NCBI GenBank assembly: GCA_963773625.1
Contig: CAVZCJ010000015.1
Span: 248,001-312,000 of the forward strand
Direction: 5' to 3'
Source: DATARH01 sp963773625
GTDB lineage: Bacteria; Pseudomonadota; Alphaproteobacteria; ATCC43930; CGMCC-115725
Length of the DNA: 64,000 nucleotides
Under the pieces are notes generated by a model, which was not told the origin of the DNA, ran no database searches, and saw nothing but the letters and a program-made list of their open reading frames with translations. Made by a program: the position numbers and the translations under genes. Below, in pieces: positions 22,534 through 31,421 of the stretch (positions are counted from its first letter, which is position 1; the number at the start of each line of letters is the position of its first letter).

Positions 22534-23552
22534 CACGCCTCGGCCAGCGCGTCTTCGCGCGCGGCGTCGATCGCGGTGAATAGTGCGCCGACCACCTCCG
22601 GAACCCCGGCGCCGCTGACACCAGACAAGGGCAACACGATCGCTCCCCGTCCGGCGGCGCGGGCGAGCGCGCGGCATTTGCCCTTCACCTCGTCGGGGTC
22701 GATCGCATCGATCTTGTTGAGCCCGATCACCTCTTGCTTGCCGGCGAGGCCGTGGCCGTAGCCGGCCAGCTCGGCGCGGATCGTCCGGTAGGCGCCAGCA
22801 ACGTTTTCCTGCGTGCCGTCGATGAGGTGGAGGATCACCGCGCAGCGCTCGACATGCCCGAGAAAGCGGGTGCCCAGCCCGGCGCCCTCGCTGGCGCCTT
22901 CGATGAGGCCCGGCAGGTCGGCGAGAACGAACTCGCGGTCGTCGAGCCGCACCACCCCGAGCTGCGGCCGCAAGGTGGTGAACGGGTAGTCGGCGATCTT
23001 CGGCCTGGCATGCGACAGCCGCGCCAGCAGCGTCGATTTGCCGGCGTTGGGCAGGCCGACGAGCCCTGCGTCGGCGATCAGCTTTAACCTTAGCCAGACC
23101 CAGGTCTCGGCGCCCGGCCAGCCGGGATCGGCGCGGCGCGGCGCCTGGTTGGTCGAGCTCTTATAGTGGGCGTTGCCGAAACCGCCATCGCCGCCGCGCA
23201 GCAGCACCCTTCGCTGGCCGGGGCGCATCATATCGGCGATCACGGTCTCGCCGTCCTCGGCGAGGATTTGCGTGCCGATCGGCACCTTCAATTCGAGGTC
23301 GCGCCCGCCGGCGCCGGTGCGGTCGCGCCCAGCGCCGCCGCGTCCGTTCTGCGCGCGAAAATGCTGCTGGTAGCGGTAATCGATCAGTGTGTTGAGGTTG
23401 TCCTGCGCGACAAAGATGATGTCGCCGCCCTTGCCGCCATCGCCGCCGTCGGGCCCGCCGAATTCGATGAATTTCTCGCGCCGGAAACTCATCGAGCCAG
23501 CTCCGCCATCGCCGCTCTTCAGGTAGATCTTACATTGGTCGAGAAATTTCAT
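22533..23552 (-). CDS. obgE: GTPase ObgE/CgtA
   Basis: Essential ribosome-associated GTPase of 339 residues. The glycine-rich Obg fold (MKFLDQCKIYLKSGDGGAGS, FGGPDGGDGGKGGDI) spans about 1-158, followed by the G domain with G1 GLPNAGKST, G3 DLPGLIEGA and G4 NKID. The long C-terminal tail seen in some relatives is absent. It precedes proB with a 1-base overlap and lies downstream of rplU-rpmA, the conserved rplU-rpmA-obgE order. Here a terminator and a palindromic repeat separate it from rpmA, so it may have its own promoter. Confidence 0.95.
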   Translation of the reverse strand: MKFLDQCKIYLKSGDGGAGSMSFRREKFIEFGGPDGGDGGKGGDIIFVAQDNLNTLIDYRYQQHFRAQNGRGGAGRDRTGAGGRDLELKVPIGTQILAEDGETVIADMMRPGQRRVLLRGGDGGFGNAHYKSSTNQAPRRADPGWPGAETWVWLRLKLIADAGLVGLPNAGKSTLLARLSHARPKIADYPFTTLRPQLGVVRLDDREFVLADLPGLIEGASEGAGLGTRFLGHVERCAVILHLIDGTQENVAGAYRTIRAELAGYGHGLAGKQEVIGLNKIDAIDPDEVKGKCRALARAAGRGAIVLPLSGVSGAGVPEVVGALFTAIDAAREDALAEA

Positions 23553-23571
23553 CGGTAGCTCGGTTTATAAC

Positions 23572-23672
23572 ATGATCCGCTTTCGCGGCTCCGGCACCGG
23601 CCCGCTCCCCCTCCCGGCCACCCAACGAGAGTATGCTGATTGGGTGGCCGGGAGGGGGAGCGGGCTGGTGCC
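23572..23672. repeat. Large palindromic repeat, copy 1
   Basis: A 33-base stem (23593-23625 with 23640-23672) has one G-T wobble and a 14-base loop. It is preceded by a 17-base flank at 23572-23588. A second, inverted copy lies at 38551-38647 and shares flank, stem and loop. A further small hairpin (GGCGGCAC/GTGCCGCC, 23676-23695) follows this copy. It sits between obgE and the rpmA terminator in non-coding DNA. Confidence 0.85.
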
Positions 23673-23706
23673 GTAGGCGGCACGGATGTGCCGCCGCACT
23701 TGATGA

Positions 23707-23734
23707 ACAAAAAAGGGAGCGGCAAGCCGCTCCC
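23707..23734 (-). terminator. Rho-independent terminator of rplU-rpmA
   Basis: On the minus strand an 8-base perfect stem (GGGAGCGG / CCGCTCCC, 23715-23734) with a CTTG loop is followed by six T (23709-23714 as A on +). It lies 29 bases past the rpmA stop. Confidence 0.85.
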
Positions 23735-23762
23735 CGATCCTTGTTTCCTCTGTGGGGAACGG

Positions 23763-24032
23763 CTACTCGGCGGCTTCCGCCGGCGGCACCACAGAGATAT
23801 AGGTACGCCCGCCCAATCCCTTGTGGAATTTCACCGATCCGTCGATCAGCGCGAACAACGTGTGGTCGCGCCCCATGCCGACCTCGTCGCCGGGATGGAA
23901 CTTGGTGCCACGCTGGCGCACAATGATATTGCCGGGGACGACGATCTCGCCGCCGAACTTCTTAACGCCTAGCCGCCGTCCGCGGCTGTCGCGCCCGTTG
24001 CGGGACGAGCCGCCCGCTTTCTTATGCGCCAT
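23763..24032 (-). CDS. rpmA: 50S ribosomal protein L27
   Basis: Ribosomal protein at the peptidyl transferase centre, 89 residues. MAHKKAGGSSRNGRDSRGRR is the standard N-terminus without the Firmicute-type cleavable extension. GRDHTLFALIDGSVKF is conserved. AGGAGAG lies ahead of ATG 24032. The first 11 bases overlap the end of rplU in another frame, so translation is coupled. Terminated at 23707-23734. Confidence 0.97.
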   Translation of the reverse strand: MAHKKAGGSSRNGRDSRGRRLGVKKFGGEIVVPGNIIVRQRGTKFHPGDEVGMGRDHTLFALIDGSVKFHKGLGGRTYISVVPPAEAAE

Positions 24033-24390
24033 CTGCTGCTCTCCTCGCCCGGCGCGGCGCCGAGCCGCCGTCACCCGAGGCGGCATTGATCCCGGTGATC
24101 CGCAGCACCGTCTCGTGTTGGCGGTGGCCGTTCTTACGCCGGTAGTTGTGCCGCCGTTTCTTCTTGAAGATGATGATCTTATCGGCGCGACGATGCTCGA
24201 CCAGTTCGGCGCTGACCGAGGCGCCGGCGACGAGCGGCACGCCGGCCGACACGGTGGCGCCGTCGCCGATCATCAGCACTTCGGAGAGCTCGATCATCGC
24301 GCCCGGCTCGCCGGCGAGTTTTTCGACCGCGATCACGTCGTCGGGCGCGACCTTGTACTGCTTGCCGCCGGTGCGGATCACTGCGAACAT
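24022..24390 (-). CDS. rplU: 50S ribosomal protein L21
   Basis: Ribosomal protein of 122 residues, starting MFAVIRTGGKQYKVAPDDVI and containing KKKRRHNYRRKNGHRQHETVLRITGI in two conserved pieces. The last 22 residues (basic, Ala-rich) extend past the usual end and overlap the rpmA start by 11 bases; such tails occur in Alphaproteobacteria. A strong promoter (24470-24497) and a leader hairpin lie upstream. Confidence 0.96.
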   Translation of the reverse strand: MFAVIRTGGKQYKVAPDDVIAVEKLAGEPGAMIELSEVLMIGDGATVSAGVPLVAGASVSAELVEHRRADKIIIFKKKRRHNYRRKNGHRQHETVLRITGINAASGDGGSAPRRARRAADGA

Positions 24391-24440
24391 TGTTGCCGCC
24401 AGGTGTTGTCGCGCCTCGATTTCCGGCGCCGAAACAGCGC

Positions 24441-24459
24441 GGACGGGCCGCGCCCGTCC
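24441..24459. other. Hairpin in the rplU leader
   Basis: GGACGGG (24441-24447) pairs perfectly with CCCGTCC (24453-24459). It lies between the -10 box and the rplU start, near the expected 5' end of the transcript. It could serve ribosomal-protein feedback or simply stabilise the 5' end. Confidence 0.4.
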
Positions 24460-24469
24460 GGAAGCGGGG

Positions 24470-24497
24470 AATATAATGGCGCGCCTTTATGTGTCAA
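24470..24497 (-). promoter_or_regulatory. Sigma70 promoter of rplU-rpmA
   Basis: On the minus strand TTGACA (24497-24492), a 16-base spacer and TATATT (24475-24470). This is the best consensus promoter in the window and lies about 80 bases before rplU. Confidence 0.75.
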
Positions 24498-24500
24498 TAG

Positions 24501-24516
24501 AAAGCCCTGGGGCTTT
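24501..24516. other. Perfect short inverted repeat before the methyltransferase gene
   Basis: AAAGCCC-TG-GGGCTTT lies between the rplU promoter and ATG 24523. It could be an operator for either divergent gene or a leader hairpin covering the ribosome-binding site. Confidence 0.35.
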
Positions 24517-24522
24517 GCCGCG

Positions 24523-25380
24523 ATGAACGACGCCGCGCCGCTGTCGGATGGGAGTTATGACACCGGCCGCTTCGGTGTGGTGCGGGTGGTGGCGCGCGCC
24601 TGCCCGCTCTGTGGCAGTAGCGATGCGGCGGCGCGGTCGGGCTACGGCGAGGGCATCTGGCGGCTGGTCGAGTGCCGCGCCTGCGGCTTCGCTTATCTCG
24701 ACCGCGCGCCCGATTACGAGGCGCTGTTCTCTGCGATGGCTTGGGAGAAAACCTGGGAGGCCGAGGGCGAGCGTCGCGCCGTGCTGCGCCCCGCTTCCTA
24801 TCGCGTCAGTAAATTAACCCGGGCGCGGATGCGGCTGTTGCCGCGCAAGAAGATGACCGAGCTGGTCGCCCGCCACGCGCGGCCGGGTAATGTCGTCGAT
24901 CTCGGCTGCGGGACGGGAACCCAGCTCTCCGAGCTCGCCGAAGGCTATGTACCGTTCGGGGTGGAGATTTCGCGCGAGGCCGCCGCGGCTGCCAACCAGC
25001 GCTTTGCCGATCGCGGCGGACACGCGGTCAACGCTCCCTCGCTCGACGGCCTCAAGACCTTTGCCGACGGGGTTTTCACCGCCGCGGTGCTGCGCTCCTA
25101 TCTCGAACACGAACTTCAGCCGCGCGCCGTGCTCACCGAGCTGCGCCGCACCCTGGCGCCGGACGGCGTCGCGCTCGTCAAGGTGCCGAATTACGCCTCG
25201 CTCAACCGGCGGGTCACCGGCCGCAAATGGTGCGGGTTTCGCTATCCCGACCACCTCAACTATTTCACCCCCGCGAGCCTCGCGCGGATGGCTGCCGAGT
25301 GCGGTTATAGGGCCCGCTTCGGCGCGACCGGCCGGCTGCCAACCAGCGACAATATGTACGCGGCGCTGGTCGCGGACTGA
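24523..25380 (+). CDS. Class I SAM-dependent methyltransferase with N-terminal zinc-binding motif
   Basis: A 285-residue protein. Residues about 25-50 carry CPLC and CRAC pairs, a small zinc-ribbon-like module. A Rossmann methyltransferase domain follows, with motif I VVDLGCGTGTQLSEL (about 124-138) and the post-I acidic residue in GVEIS. It resembles methyltransferases of surface-sugar or lipid modification (zinc ribbon plus Methyltransf_11/23), but the substrate cannot be read. No strong SD before ATG 24523. It stands alone, divergent from rplU. Confidence 0.7.
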   Translation: MNDAAPLSDGSYDTGRFGVVRVVARACPLCGSSDAAARSGYGEGIWRLVECRACGFAYLDRAPDYEALFSAMAWEKTWEAEGERRAVLRPASYRVSKLTRARMRLLPRKKMTELVARHARPGNVVDLGCGTGTQLSELAEGYVPFGVEISREAAAAANQRFADRGGHAVNAPSLDGLKTFADGVFTAAVLRSYLEHELQPRAVLTELRRTLAPDGVALVKVPNYASLNRRVTGRKWCGFRYPDHLNYFTPASLARMAAECGYRARFGATGRLPTSDNMYAALVAD

Positions 25381-25398
25381 GTCGCCGCGCCGGCTGCT

Positions 25399-25428
25399 TT
25401 GACGGCGAGCTTCGGCCGCGCCTACACT
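25399..25428 (+). promoter_or_regulatory. Candidate sigma70 promoter of maeB
   Basis: TTGACG (25399-25404), an 18-base spacer and TACACT (25423-25428), about 45 bases before the maeB ATG. GAGGAG of the ribosome-binding site follows. Confidence 0.4.
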
Positions 25429-25474
25429 TGCCGCTCGCCATAAACGATAAATCCTGTGAGGAGCGCAGAGGCGC

Positions 25475-27742
25475 ATGGACACCGGCAAGATCAGCGCCAC
25501 CGAAGACGAGGCCCTGCAATTTCACGCCGACGGGCGGCCCGGAAAGCTGTCGATCGCGCCGCACAAGCCGCTGGTGACGCAGCTCGACCTGTCGCTCGCC
25601 TATTCACCCGGGGTCGCCTATCCGTGCCTGCGCATCCAAAAGGACCCGTCCGCCGCCTTCGACTACACCTCGAAGGGCAATTTCGTCGCGGTGGTCTCGA
25701 ACGGCACCGCGGTGCTGGGTCTCGGCGATCTCGGCGCGCTAGCGGCGAAGCCGGTGATGGAGGGCAAGGCGGCGCTCTTCAAGCGCTTCGCCGATATCGA
25801 CTCGATCGACCTCGAGATCGACACCAAGGACGTCGATGAATTCGTCAACTGCGTGCGCTTCCTGCACCCCGCGTTCGGCGGCATCAACCTCGAGGACATT
25901 CGCGCTCCAGAATGCTTCGTGATCGAGGAGCGGCTGCGCGAGCTGCTCGACATCCCCGTCTTCCACGACGACCAGCACGGCACCGCGATTATCGCCACCG
26001 CCGGCCTGATCAACGCGCTGCACCTGACCGAGCGCGAGTTGAGGGACATCAAGATGGTCGTTAACGGCGCCGGCGCGGCGTCGATCGCCTGCGTCGAGTT
26101 GCTTAAATCGATGGGGCTGCCGGGCGCCAACGTCACGCTCTGCGATACCCGGGGTGTCATTTATCGCGGCCGCACGGATGGCATGAACCAGTGGAAATCC
26201 GCTCATGCGGTCGAAACTTCGGCGCGAACCCTCACCGAGGCGATGGAGGGCGCCGACGTGTTCTTCGGCCTCTCCGCCAAGGGCGCGGTGACCCAGGACA
26301 TGGTCCGCGCCATGGCTGGTCGGCCGATCATCTTCGCGATGGCCAATCCCGACCCGGAAATTACCCCCGAGGAGGTGCGCGCGGTGCGCTCGGACGCAAT
26401 CATCGCCACCGGGCGTTCGGACTATCCGAACCAGGTCAACAACGTCCTCGGTTTCCCCTACATCTTCCGCGGTGCGCTCGACGTGCGCGCGTCGCAGATC
26501 AACGACGCGATGAAAATCGCCGCGGCCGAGGCGCTCGCCCGGCTGGCGCGCGAGGACGTGCCCGACGAAGTCGCCGCCGCCTATGCCGGGCAGCGGCTGC
26601 GCTATGGGCCGGACTACATCATCCCGGCGCCGTTCGACCCGCGGCTCATTTGGGCAGTGCCATCGGCGGTGGCGCAGGCGGCGATGGACTCGGGCGTCGC
26701 GCGCAAGCCCTTGCGCGACATCAACCATTACCGGCGTGCGCTACGGGCCCGGCTCGACCCGACCGCGGATCGGCTGGAGCTGATCTTTGACAAGGTGCAG
26801 CGCCAGCCGAAACGCGTCGTCTTTGCTGAGGGCGAAGAGGAGATGACGATTCGCGCCGCGCTGATCTACGCCGACAGCGGCTACGGCACGCCGATCCTGG
26901 TCGGCCGCGAGGACCGCATCCGCGCGACCATGGCGGCGATGGGGTTGAGTTCCGCGGCCCCGATCGAAATCCACAACGCGCGGCTGTCGACCAGCAACCA
27001 GCGCTATACCGAGTTCCTTTACAGGCGCCAGCAGCGTCGCGGCATGCTCTATCGCGACTGCCAGCGCCAGGTGAATCAGGACCGCAACGTTTTCGCCGCC
27101 TGCATGGTGGTCTGCGGCGATGCCGACGCGATGGTCACCGGCGTCACCCGCAACACGTTCGATGTGCTCGACGAGGTTTCGCGTGTCATCGAAATGAAAC
27201 CGGGCAGCGAGATGTTCGGCCTGACCGTGCTGATGGCACGGGCACAGACAGTGCTGCTCGCCGATACGCTGGTGCATGAGAACCCAACCCCGGTGCAACT
27301 CGCCGACTTCGCCGTTGAAGCGGCGGCGAAGGCGCGCGAGTTGGGACTCGCGCCGCGCGTCGCCCTGCTGTCGTATTCGAACTTCGGCAACCCGATGGCC
27401 GATGGCGGCGCACGGGCGCGAGAAGCCGTGGCGCTGCTCGACGCCCGCAAGGTCGATTTCGAATATGATGGCGAAATGAGCGCCGATGTCGCGCTCGACG
27501 GCGGACTGATGCGGCGGCTCTATCCGTTCTGCCGGCTGTCGGGGCCCGCCAATATCCTGATTATGCCGGATTTGCACAGCGGCAACATTGCGACCAAGCT
27601 GCTTGCCCATTTGGGCGGCGGCACCGCGATCGGTCCGCTGACGATGGGGCTCGCCCACCCGGTGCAGATCGTCAATATCGGCGCGACCGTATCGGATCTC
27701 GTCAACCTCGCCGCGCTCGCGGCGCACGATGCGATCCGCTGA
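25475..27742 (+). CDS. maeB: NADP-dependent malic enzyme with C-terminal phosphotransacetylase-like domain
   Basis: Converts malate to pyruvate, CO2 and NADPH. It is 755 residues, the size of the MaeB hybrid. The N-terminal malic domain (about 1-430) has SLAYSPGVAYPC, the metal and catalytic region FHDDQHGTA (about 165-173) and the nucleotide fold VVNGAGAASIA. The C-terminal part (about 435-755) is PTA-like, usually regulatory (acetyl-CoA control) and not catalytic. GAGGAG precedes ATG 25475. The end overlaps the first possible phoR start by 14 bases. Confidence 0.93.
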   Translation: MDTGKISATEDEALQFHADGRPGKLSIAPHKPLVTQLDLSLAYSPGVAYPCLRIQKDPSAAFDYTSKGNFVAVVSNGTAVLGLGDLGALAAKPVMEGKAALFKRFADIDSIDLEIDTKDVDEFVNCVRFLHPAFGGINLEDIRAPECFVIEERLRELLDIPVFHDDQHGTAIIATAGLINALHLTERELRDIKMVVNGAGAASIACVELLKSMGLPGANVTLCDTRGVIYRGRTDGMNQWKSAHAVETSARTLTEAMEGADVFFGLSAKGAVTQDMVRAMAGRPIIFAMANPDPEITPEEVRAVRSDAIIATGRSDYPNQVNNVLGFPYIFRGALDVRASQINDAMKIAAAEALARLAREDVPDEVAAAYAGQRLRYGPDYIIPAPFDPRLIWAVPSAVAQAAMDSGVARKPLRDINHYRRALRARLDPTADRLELIFDKVQRQPKRVVFAEGEEEMTIRAALIYADSGYGTPILVGREDRIRATMAAMGLSSAAPIEIHNARLSTSNQRYTEFLYRRQQRRGMLYRDCQRQVNQDRNVFAACMVVCGDADAMVTGVTRNTFDVLDEVSRVIEMKPGSEMFGLTVLMARAQTVLLADTLVHENPTPVQLADFAVEAAAKARELGLAPRVALLSYSNFGNPMADGGARAREAVALLDARKVDFEYDGEMSADVALDGGLMRRLYPFCRLSGPANILIMPDLHSGNIATKLLAHLGGGTAIGPLTMGLAHPVQIVNIGATVSDLVNLAALAAHDAIR

Positions 27743-29210
27743 CGCCGACCTTCGCATGGATGGTGCCGGCACGCTTTCGCGCGCGCCGCAAACACGGCAG
27801 ATGAATTGGCGCAATCTACGCCGGGTGCCGGTCTTCGCGCTCTGCCTGGCGCTGCCGAGCGCGGTCGTGCTCGCCTGGCTTTGCGCGGCGGGTACTATCG
27901 ATCTGGCCGCGACCATGATCGCCATCGCCGTCATTCTCGCGGTGCTGGCGATCGGCGTGGCGCCGTTCGCCCGCTCCCTGGCGGTGCTGCCAGAGGCCGT
28001 CGAGATGATCGGCCCAGCCGGGGGGTCCGGCGCCGAAGCGGCGGCGGCCCGGCGGCTCGGTCATCTCGGCTACAGCGCCGATTTGCTGTGGCAGGCGGCG
28101 CTGCGGGTCAATCGCGGTTGGCGTGAGCGGAGCCAGCGCGCCGAGACCGGGCTTGCCGCCGCCGAGGCGGTGTTTGGCGCGATCCCCGACCCGCTCATCG
28201 TCATCGACAAACAACGCCGGATCGTTCGCGCCAATCCGGCGGCAACCGAGTTTGTTGGCGTCGTGCCCGAGGCGAGCGATCTCGCCGCCTCGCTGCGCAA
28301 TCCCGTGGTGTTGGCGGCGGCCGACGCGGTGCTCGCCGGCGAGCAGGCGAGGGTCGTCGATTTCGTGCTGTCGGTGCCGGTCGAGCGGGTCATGCGGGCG
28401 CGTATCGCGCGGGTTGAGGGAGCCTTGCGCAGCGGCGCGGCCGCGATCCTCACCCTGCACGACATCACCGCGTTGAAGGCAGCCGAGCAAATGCGCGCCG
28501 ATTTTGTCGCCAATGCCGGGCACGAGCTGAAAACGCCGCTGGCGACACTCGTCGGGTTCATTGAAACGCTGCTCGGCGCGGCGCGCGACGACCCCGCGGC
28601 CCGCGAGCGTTTCCTGAACATCATGCGCGGCGAGGCCGGGCGCATGTCGCGTCTCGTCGACGATCTTTTGTCGCTGTCGCGCATCGAGTTGAACGAGCAC
28701 GTTCCGCCGACCAGCCGGGTGGCGGTGGGTCTGCTGGTCGAGCAGGTCACCGAGGTACTGGAGTTGCGCGCCTCCGAGCGGGGGATCGATCTCGAACTGG
28801 ACCTGCCGGACGACCTGCCGCACGTGGTGGGTGACGAGGACGAGCTCGCACAAGTGTTTCAGAACCTGATCGACAACGCGATCAAATACGCGCGCCCGAA
28901 CAGCGCCGTGAAGGTTGCCGCGGATTGTCCCGCCGGCACACCGGGCGGTGGGTTTGTGCGGATCGCGGTGACCGATCACGGCGAAGGCATTCCGAGCGAG
29001 CACCTGCCGCGGCTGACCGAGCGCTTCTACCGTGTCGACAACGCCCGTTCGCGCGAGCTTGGCGGTACCGGGCTTGGCTTGGCGATCGTCAAGCACATCC
29101 TCAACCGGCACCGCGGCCGGCTCGAGATCTCGAGCACAATCGGCGTGGGTTCTACCTTTACCGTGTGGCTTCAGAAGTCAGGTTTCGAGCGCTCCGAAGC
29201 TGTCATATAA
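27729..29210 (+). CDS. phoR: Phosphate-regulon sensor histidine kinase
   Basis: Membrane sensor of 493 residues. Two transmembrane helices (about 34-55 and 58-78) are followed by a PAS domain (about 140-240) and the kinase core: phospho-His in HELKTPLATL (about 265), N box NLIDNAIKYA, G boxes DHGEGIP and GGTGLGLAIVKH. Position next to pst-phoU-phoB identifies it as PhoR. The start is uncertain: ATG 27729 overlaps maeB, and ATG 27756 or 27801 also fit. The last bases overlap the Pho box. Confidence 0.9.
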   Translation: MRSADADLRMDGAGTLSRAPQTRQMNWRNLRRVPVFALCLALPSAVVLAWLCAAGTIDLAATMIAIAVILAVLAIGVAPFARSLAVLPEAVEMIGPAGGSGAEAAAARRLGHLGYSADLLWQAALRVNRGWRERSQRAETGLAAAEAVFGAIPDPLIVIDKQRRIVRANPAATEFVGVVPEASDLAASLRNPVVLAAADAVLAGEQARVVDFVLSVPVERVMRARIARVEGALRSGAAAILTLHDITALKAAEQMRADFVANAGHELKTPLATLVGFIETLLGAARDDPAARERFLNIMRGEAGRMSRLVDDLLSLSRIELNEHVPPTSRVAVGLLVEQVTEVLELRASERGIDLELDLPDDLPHVVGDEDELAQVFQNLIDNAIKYARPNSAVKVAADCPAGTPGGGFVRIAVTDHGEGIPSEHLPRLTERFYRVDNARSRELGGTGLGLAIVKHILNRHRGRLEISSTIGVGSTFTVWLQKSGFERSEAVI

Positions 29211-29218
29211 CGGTAACA
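29200..29218 (+). promoter_or_regulatory. Pho box upstream of pstS
   Basis: CTGTCATATAACGGTAACA closely fits the PhoB recognition site, two CTGTCAT-like repeats at 11-base spacing (CTGTCAT then CGGTAAC). It lies about 90 bases before the pstS start and spans the phoR stop codon. Confidence 0.75.
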
Positions 29219-29306
29219 CGACTGACATAGAACCGTCGCGGCATCCGCGTAGAAAGCGGGCGGCCGCATTCCCCGGCCATCCCTCTAAGCATCATGGGAG
29301 AGTGCC

Positions 29307-30359
29307 GTGCTCCTTCGCCGTACCTTATTGTCAATCGCCGTTGGCGCCCTTCTGCTGCCAGCGATCCCGGCCGGCGCCGCCGAGATATCCGGCGCGGGCG
29401 CGACCTTCCCCTACCCGATCTACGCGAAATGGGCCGAGGCCTACAAAGGCAAGACCGGGACCAGCATGAACTACCAATCGATTGGCTCTGGTGGCGGGAT
29501 CAAGCAGATCCAGGCCAAGACCGTCGATTTCGGCGCTTCCGACATGCCGCTGAAGCCCGAGGATCTCGCCAAGGACGATTTGCAGCAGTTTCCGATGGTG
29601 ATGGGCGGCGTCGTGCCCGTGGTCAATTTGGCGGGCATCCAGCCGGGGCAGCTCAAGCTCGACGGCAAGGTGCTGGCTGGCATGTATATGGGCACGATCA
29701 CCAAATGGAATGATCCAGCGATCAAGGCGCTAAACCCCGACCTCACCTTGCCCGACAAGGCGATCGCGACGGTGCACCGTTCCGACGGGTCGGGCACCAA
29801 CTTCATCTTCACCCATTACCTGTCGGGCGTCGACGCCGACTTCAAGGCGAAGGTCGGCGAGAACACGTCGGTCGAGTTCCCGGGCGGGCTCGGCGGCAAG
29901 GGCAACGAGGGCGTTGCCGCGCTCACCAGCCGCACCGACGGCGCGATCGGCTATGTCGAATACGCCTACGCGCTGCAGAACAAGATGACCTACGCGCTGC
30001 TGAAGAACCGCGACGGCAACTTCGTGTCGCCGAATTCGAGCACTTTCCAGGCGGCGGCGGCGAATGCGGATTGGTCAAAGGCGCCGGGCTTCTATCTGCT
30101 CCTGACCGATCAACCGGGCAAGGATAGCTGGCCGATTACCGGCGCCACGTTCATCCTGATGCATCACAAGCAGGACAAGCCCGACACCGCGCGCGAGGTG
30201 CTGAACTTCTTCGACTGGGCCTATCACAATGGTGGGCAGCTGGCCGAACAGCTCGACTACGTGCCGATGCCGGCCGCCGTTATCAGCGCGGTGGAGGGGA
30301 GCTGGAAGACGATTGTCGGGCCGGACGGCAAACCGGTGTGGCCGGGCAAGGCCTCGTAA
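29307..30359 (+). CDS. pstS: Phosphate ABC transporter, periplasmic binding protein
   Basis: High-affinity phosphate receptor of 350 residues. A signal peptide (about 1-24, cleavage after AGA) precedes the mature start AEISGAGATFPYPIYAKW, with phosphate-binding motifs SIGSGGGIKQI and RSDGSGTNFIFTHYL. GTG 29307 is the start. A Pho box upstream and a stem-loop after the gene (30379-30403) fit high, separately tuned expression within the pst operon. Confidence 0.96.
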   Translation: MLLRRTLLSIAVGALLLPAIPAGAAEISGAGATFPYPIYAKWAEAYKGKTGTSMNYQSIGSGGGIKQIQAKTVDFGASDMPLKPEDLAKDDLQQFPMVMGGVVPVVNLAGIQPGQLKLDGKVLAGMYMGTITKWNDPAIKALNPDLTLPDKAIATVHRSDGSGTNFIFTHYLSGVDADFKAKVGENTSVEFPGGLGGKGNEGVAALTSRTDGAIGYVEYAYALQNKMTYALLKNRDGNFVSPNSSTFQAAAANADWSKAPGFYLLLTDQPGKDSWPITGATFILMHHKQDKPDTAREVLNFFDWAYHNGGQLAEQLDYVPMPAAVISAVEGSWKTIVGPDGKPVWPGKAS

Positions 30360-30378
30360 CCCACAGCACAGAGCAGGT

Positions 30379-30403
30379 GGCGGGGACGGTTGACGTCCCC
30401 GCC
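30379..30403 (+). other. Intercistronic stem-loop between pstS and pstC
   Basis: GGCGGGGAC (30379-30387) pairs with GTCCCCGCC (30395-30403) over a 7-base loop. Only a weak T-rich stretch follows. It may partly terminate or protect the pstS message, raising binding protein over permease. Confidence 0.55.
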
Positions 30404-30434
30404 AGTTCTTCGTTCGCATGCGGGAGAGTTGAGC

Positions 30435-31421
30435 GTGGCGGCTGAGGCGGAAATGGTCGCGATATCACAGGCGGCGGCGCAGCGGCGGCCTGCCGGCCAC
30501 GCGGGCGATGCCGTGTTCTACGGATTGGCCGTCTTTTTCGCCCTGCTGGTGCTGATGATCCTCGGCGGGGTCATCGCTTCACTGGTTTATGGCGCTTGGC
30601 CGGCGTTCCACAAATTCGGGTTCGGCTTCATCGTCAATGGCGCGTGGAACCCGGTCACCGAGAATTTCGGGGCGCTGGCGCCGATTTACGGCACCCTGGT
30701 CACCTCGCTGATCGCGATGCTGATCGGCGTTCCGATCGCCTTCGGCGTGGCCCTGTTCATCACCGAGTTGTGCCCGAAATGGCTGAAGCGGACGCTCGGC
30801 ACGATGATCGAACTTCTGGCCGCGATCCCCAGCATCATCTATGGCATCTGGGGCCTCTTCGTCCTCGCGCCGTTTATCCAGGAACATGTCGAGCCGGCGC
30901 TGATCGCGACGCTCGGTAACATTCCGGGATTGGGCGTTCTGTTCGCGGGTCCGCCGCTGGGGATCGGCGTGCTCACCGCCGGGTTCATCTTGGCGATCAT
31001 GGTGCTGCCGATCACTTCGTCGATCATGCGCGATGTTTTCGAGACCGTGCCGCCAATGCTGAAGGAAAGCGCCTACGGGATCGGTGCGACCACGACCGAA
31101 GTGGTCTGGCGGGTGGTCCTGCCGTTTACCCGGGTTGGCGTCGTCGGCGCGGTCCTGTTGGGATTGGGCCGGGTTCTCGGCGAGACGATGGCGGTGACCT
31201 TTGTCATCGGCAACTCGCACCACGTCAACCCGTCGATCTTGCAGCCGGGCACGACGATCTCGGCCGCGCTCGCCAACGAATTTACCGAGGCGGTGGGCGA
31301 CCTTTACCTGTCGTCGCTGATCGCCCTGGGCTTCATCCTCTTTGTCATCACCTTCATCGTGCTGGCGGCCGCGAAGCTGCTGCTCATCCGTCTGCAAAAA
31401 GGCGCCGGAGCGTCAGCATGA
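30435..31421 (+). CDS. pstC: Phosphate ABC transporter permease
   Basis: Integral membrane permease with about six helices and the EAA-type loop (ESAYGIGATTTEVVWRVVLP). GTG 30435 with GGGAGA eight bases upstream gives 328 residues. A longer start at 30390 would lie inside the stem-loop and is rejected. The stop overlaps the pstA ATG (ATGA). Confidence 0.93.
   Translation: MAAEAEMVAISQAAAQRRPAGHAGDAVFYGLAVFFALLVLMILGGVIASLVYGAWPAFHKFGFGFIVNGAWNPVTENFGALAPIYGTLVTSLIAMLIGVPIAFGVALFITELCPKWLKRTLGTMIELLAAIPSIIYGIWGLFVLAPFIQEHVEPALIATLGNIPGLGVLFAGPPLGIGVLTAGFILAIMVLPITSSIMRDVFETVPPMLKESAYGIGATTTEVVWRVVLPFTRVGVVGAVLLGLGRVLGETMAVTFVIGNSHHVNPSILQPGTTISAALANEFTEAVGDLYLSSLIALGFILFVITFIVLAAAKLLLIRLQKGAGASA

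Noticed and set aside
30390..30434. Longer pstC start
   Set aside because: Lies within the pstS-pstC stem-loop and lacks a ribosome-binding site; GTG 30435 has one.
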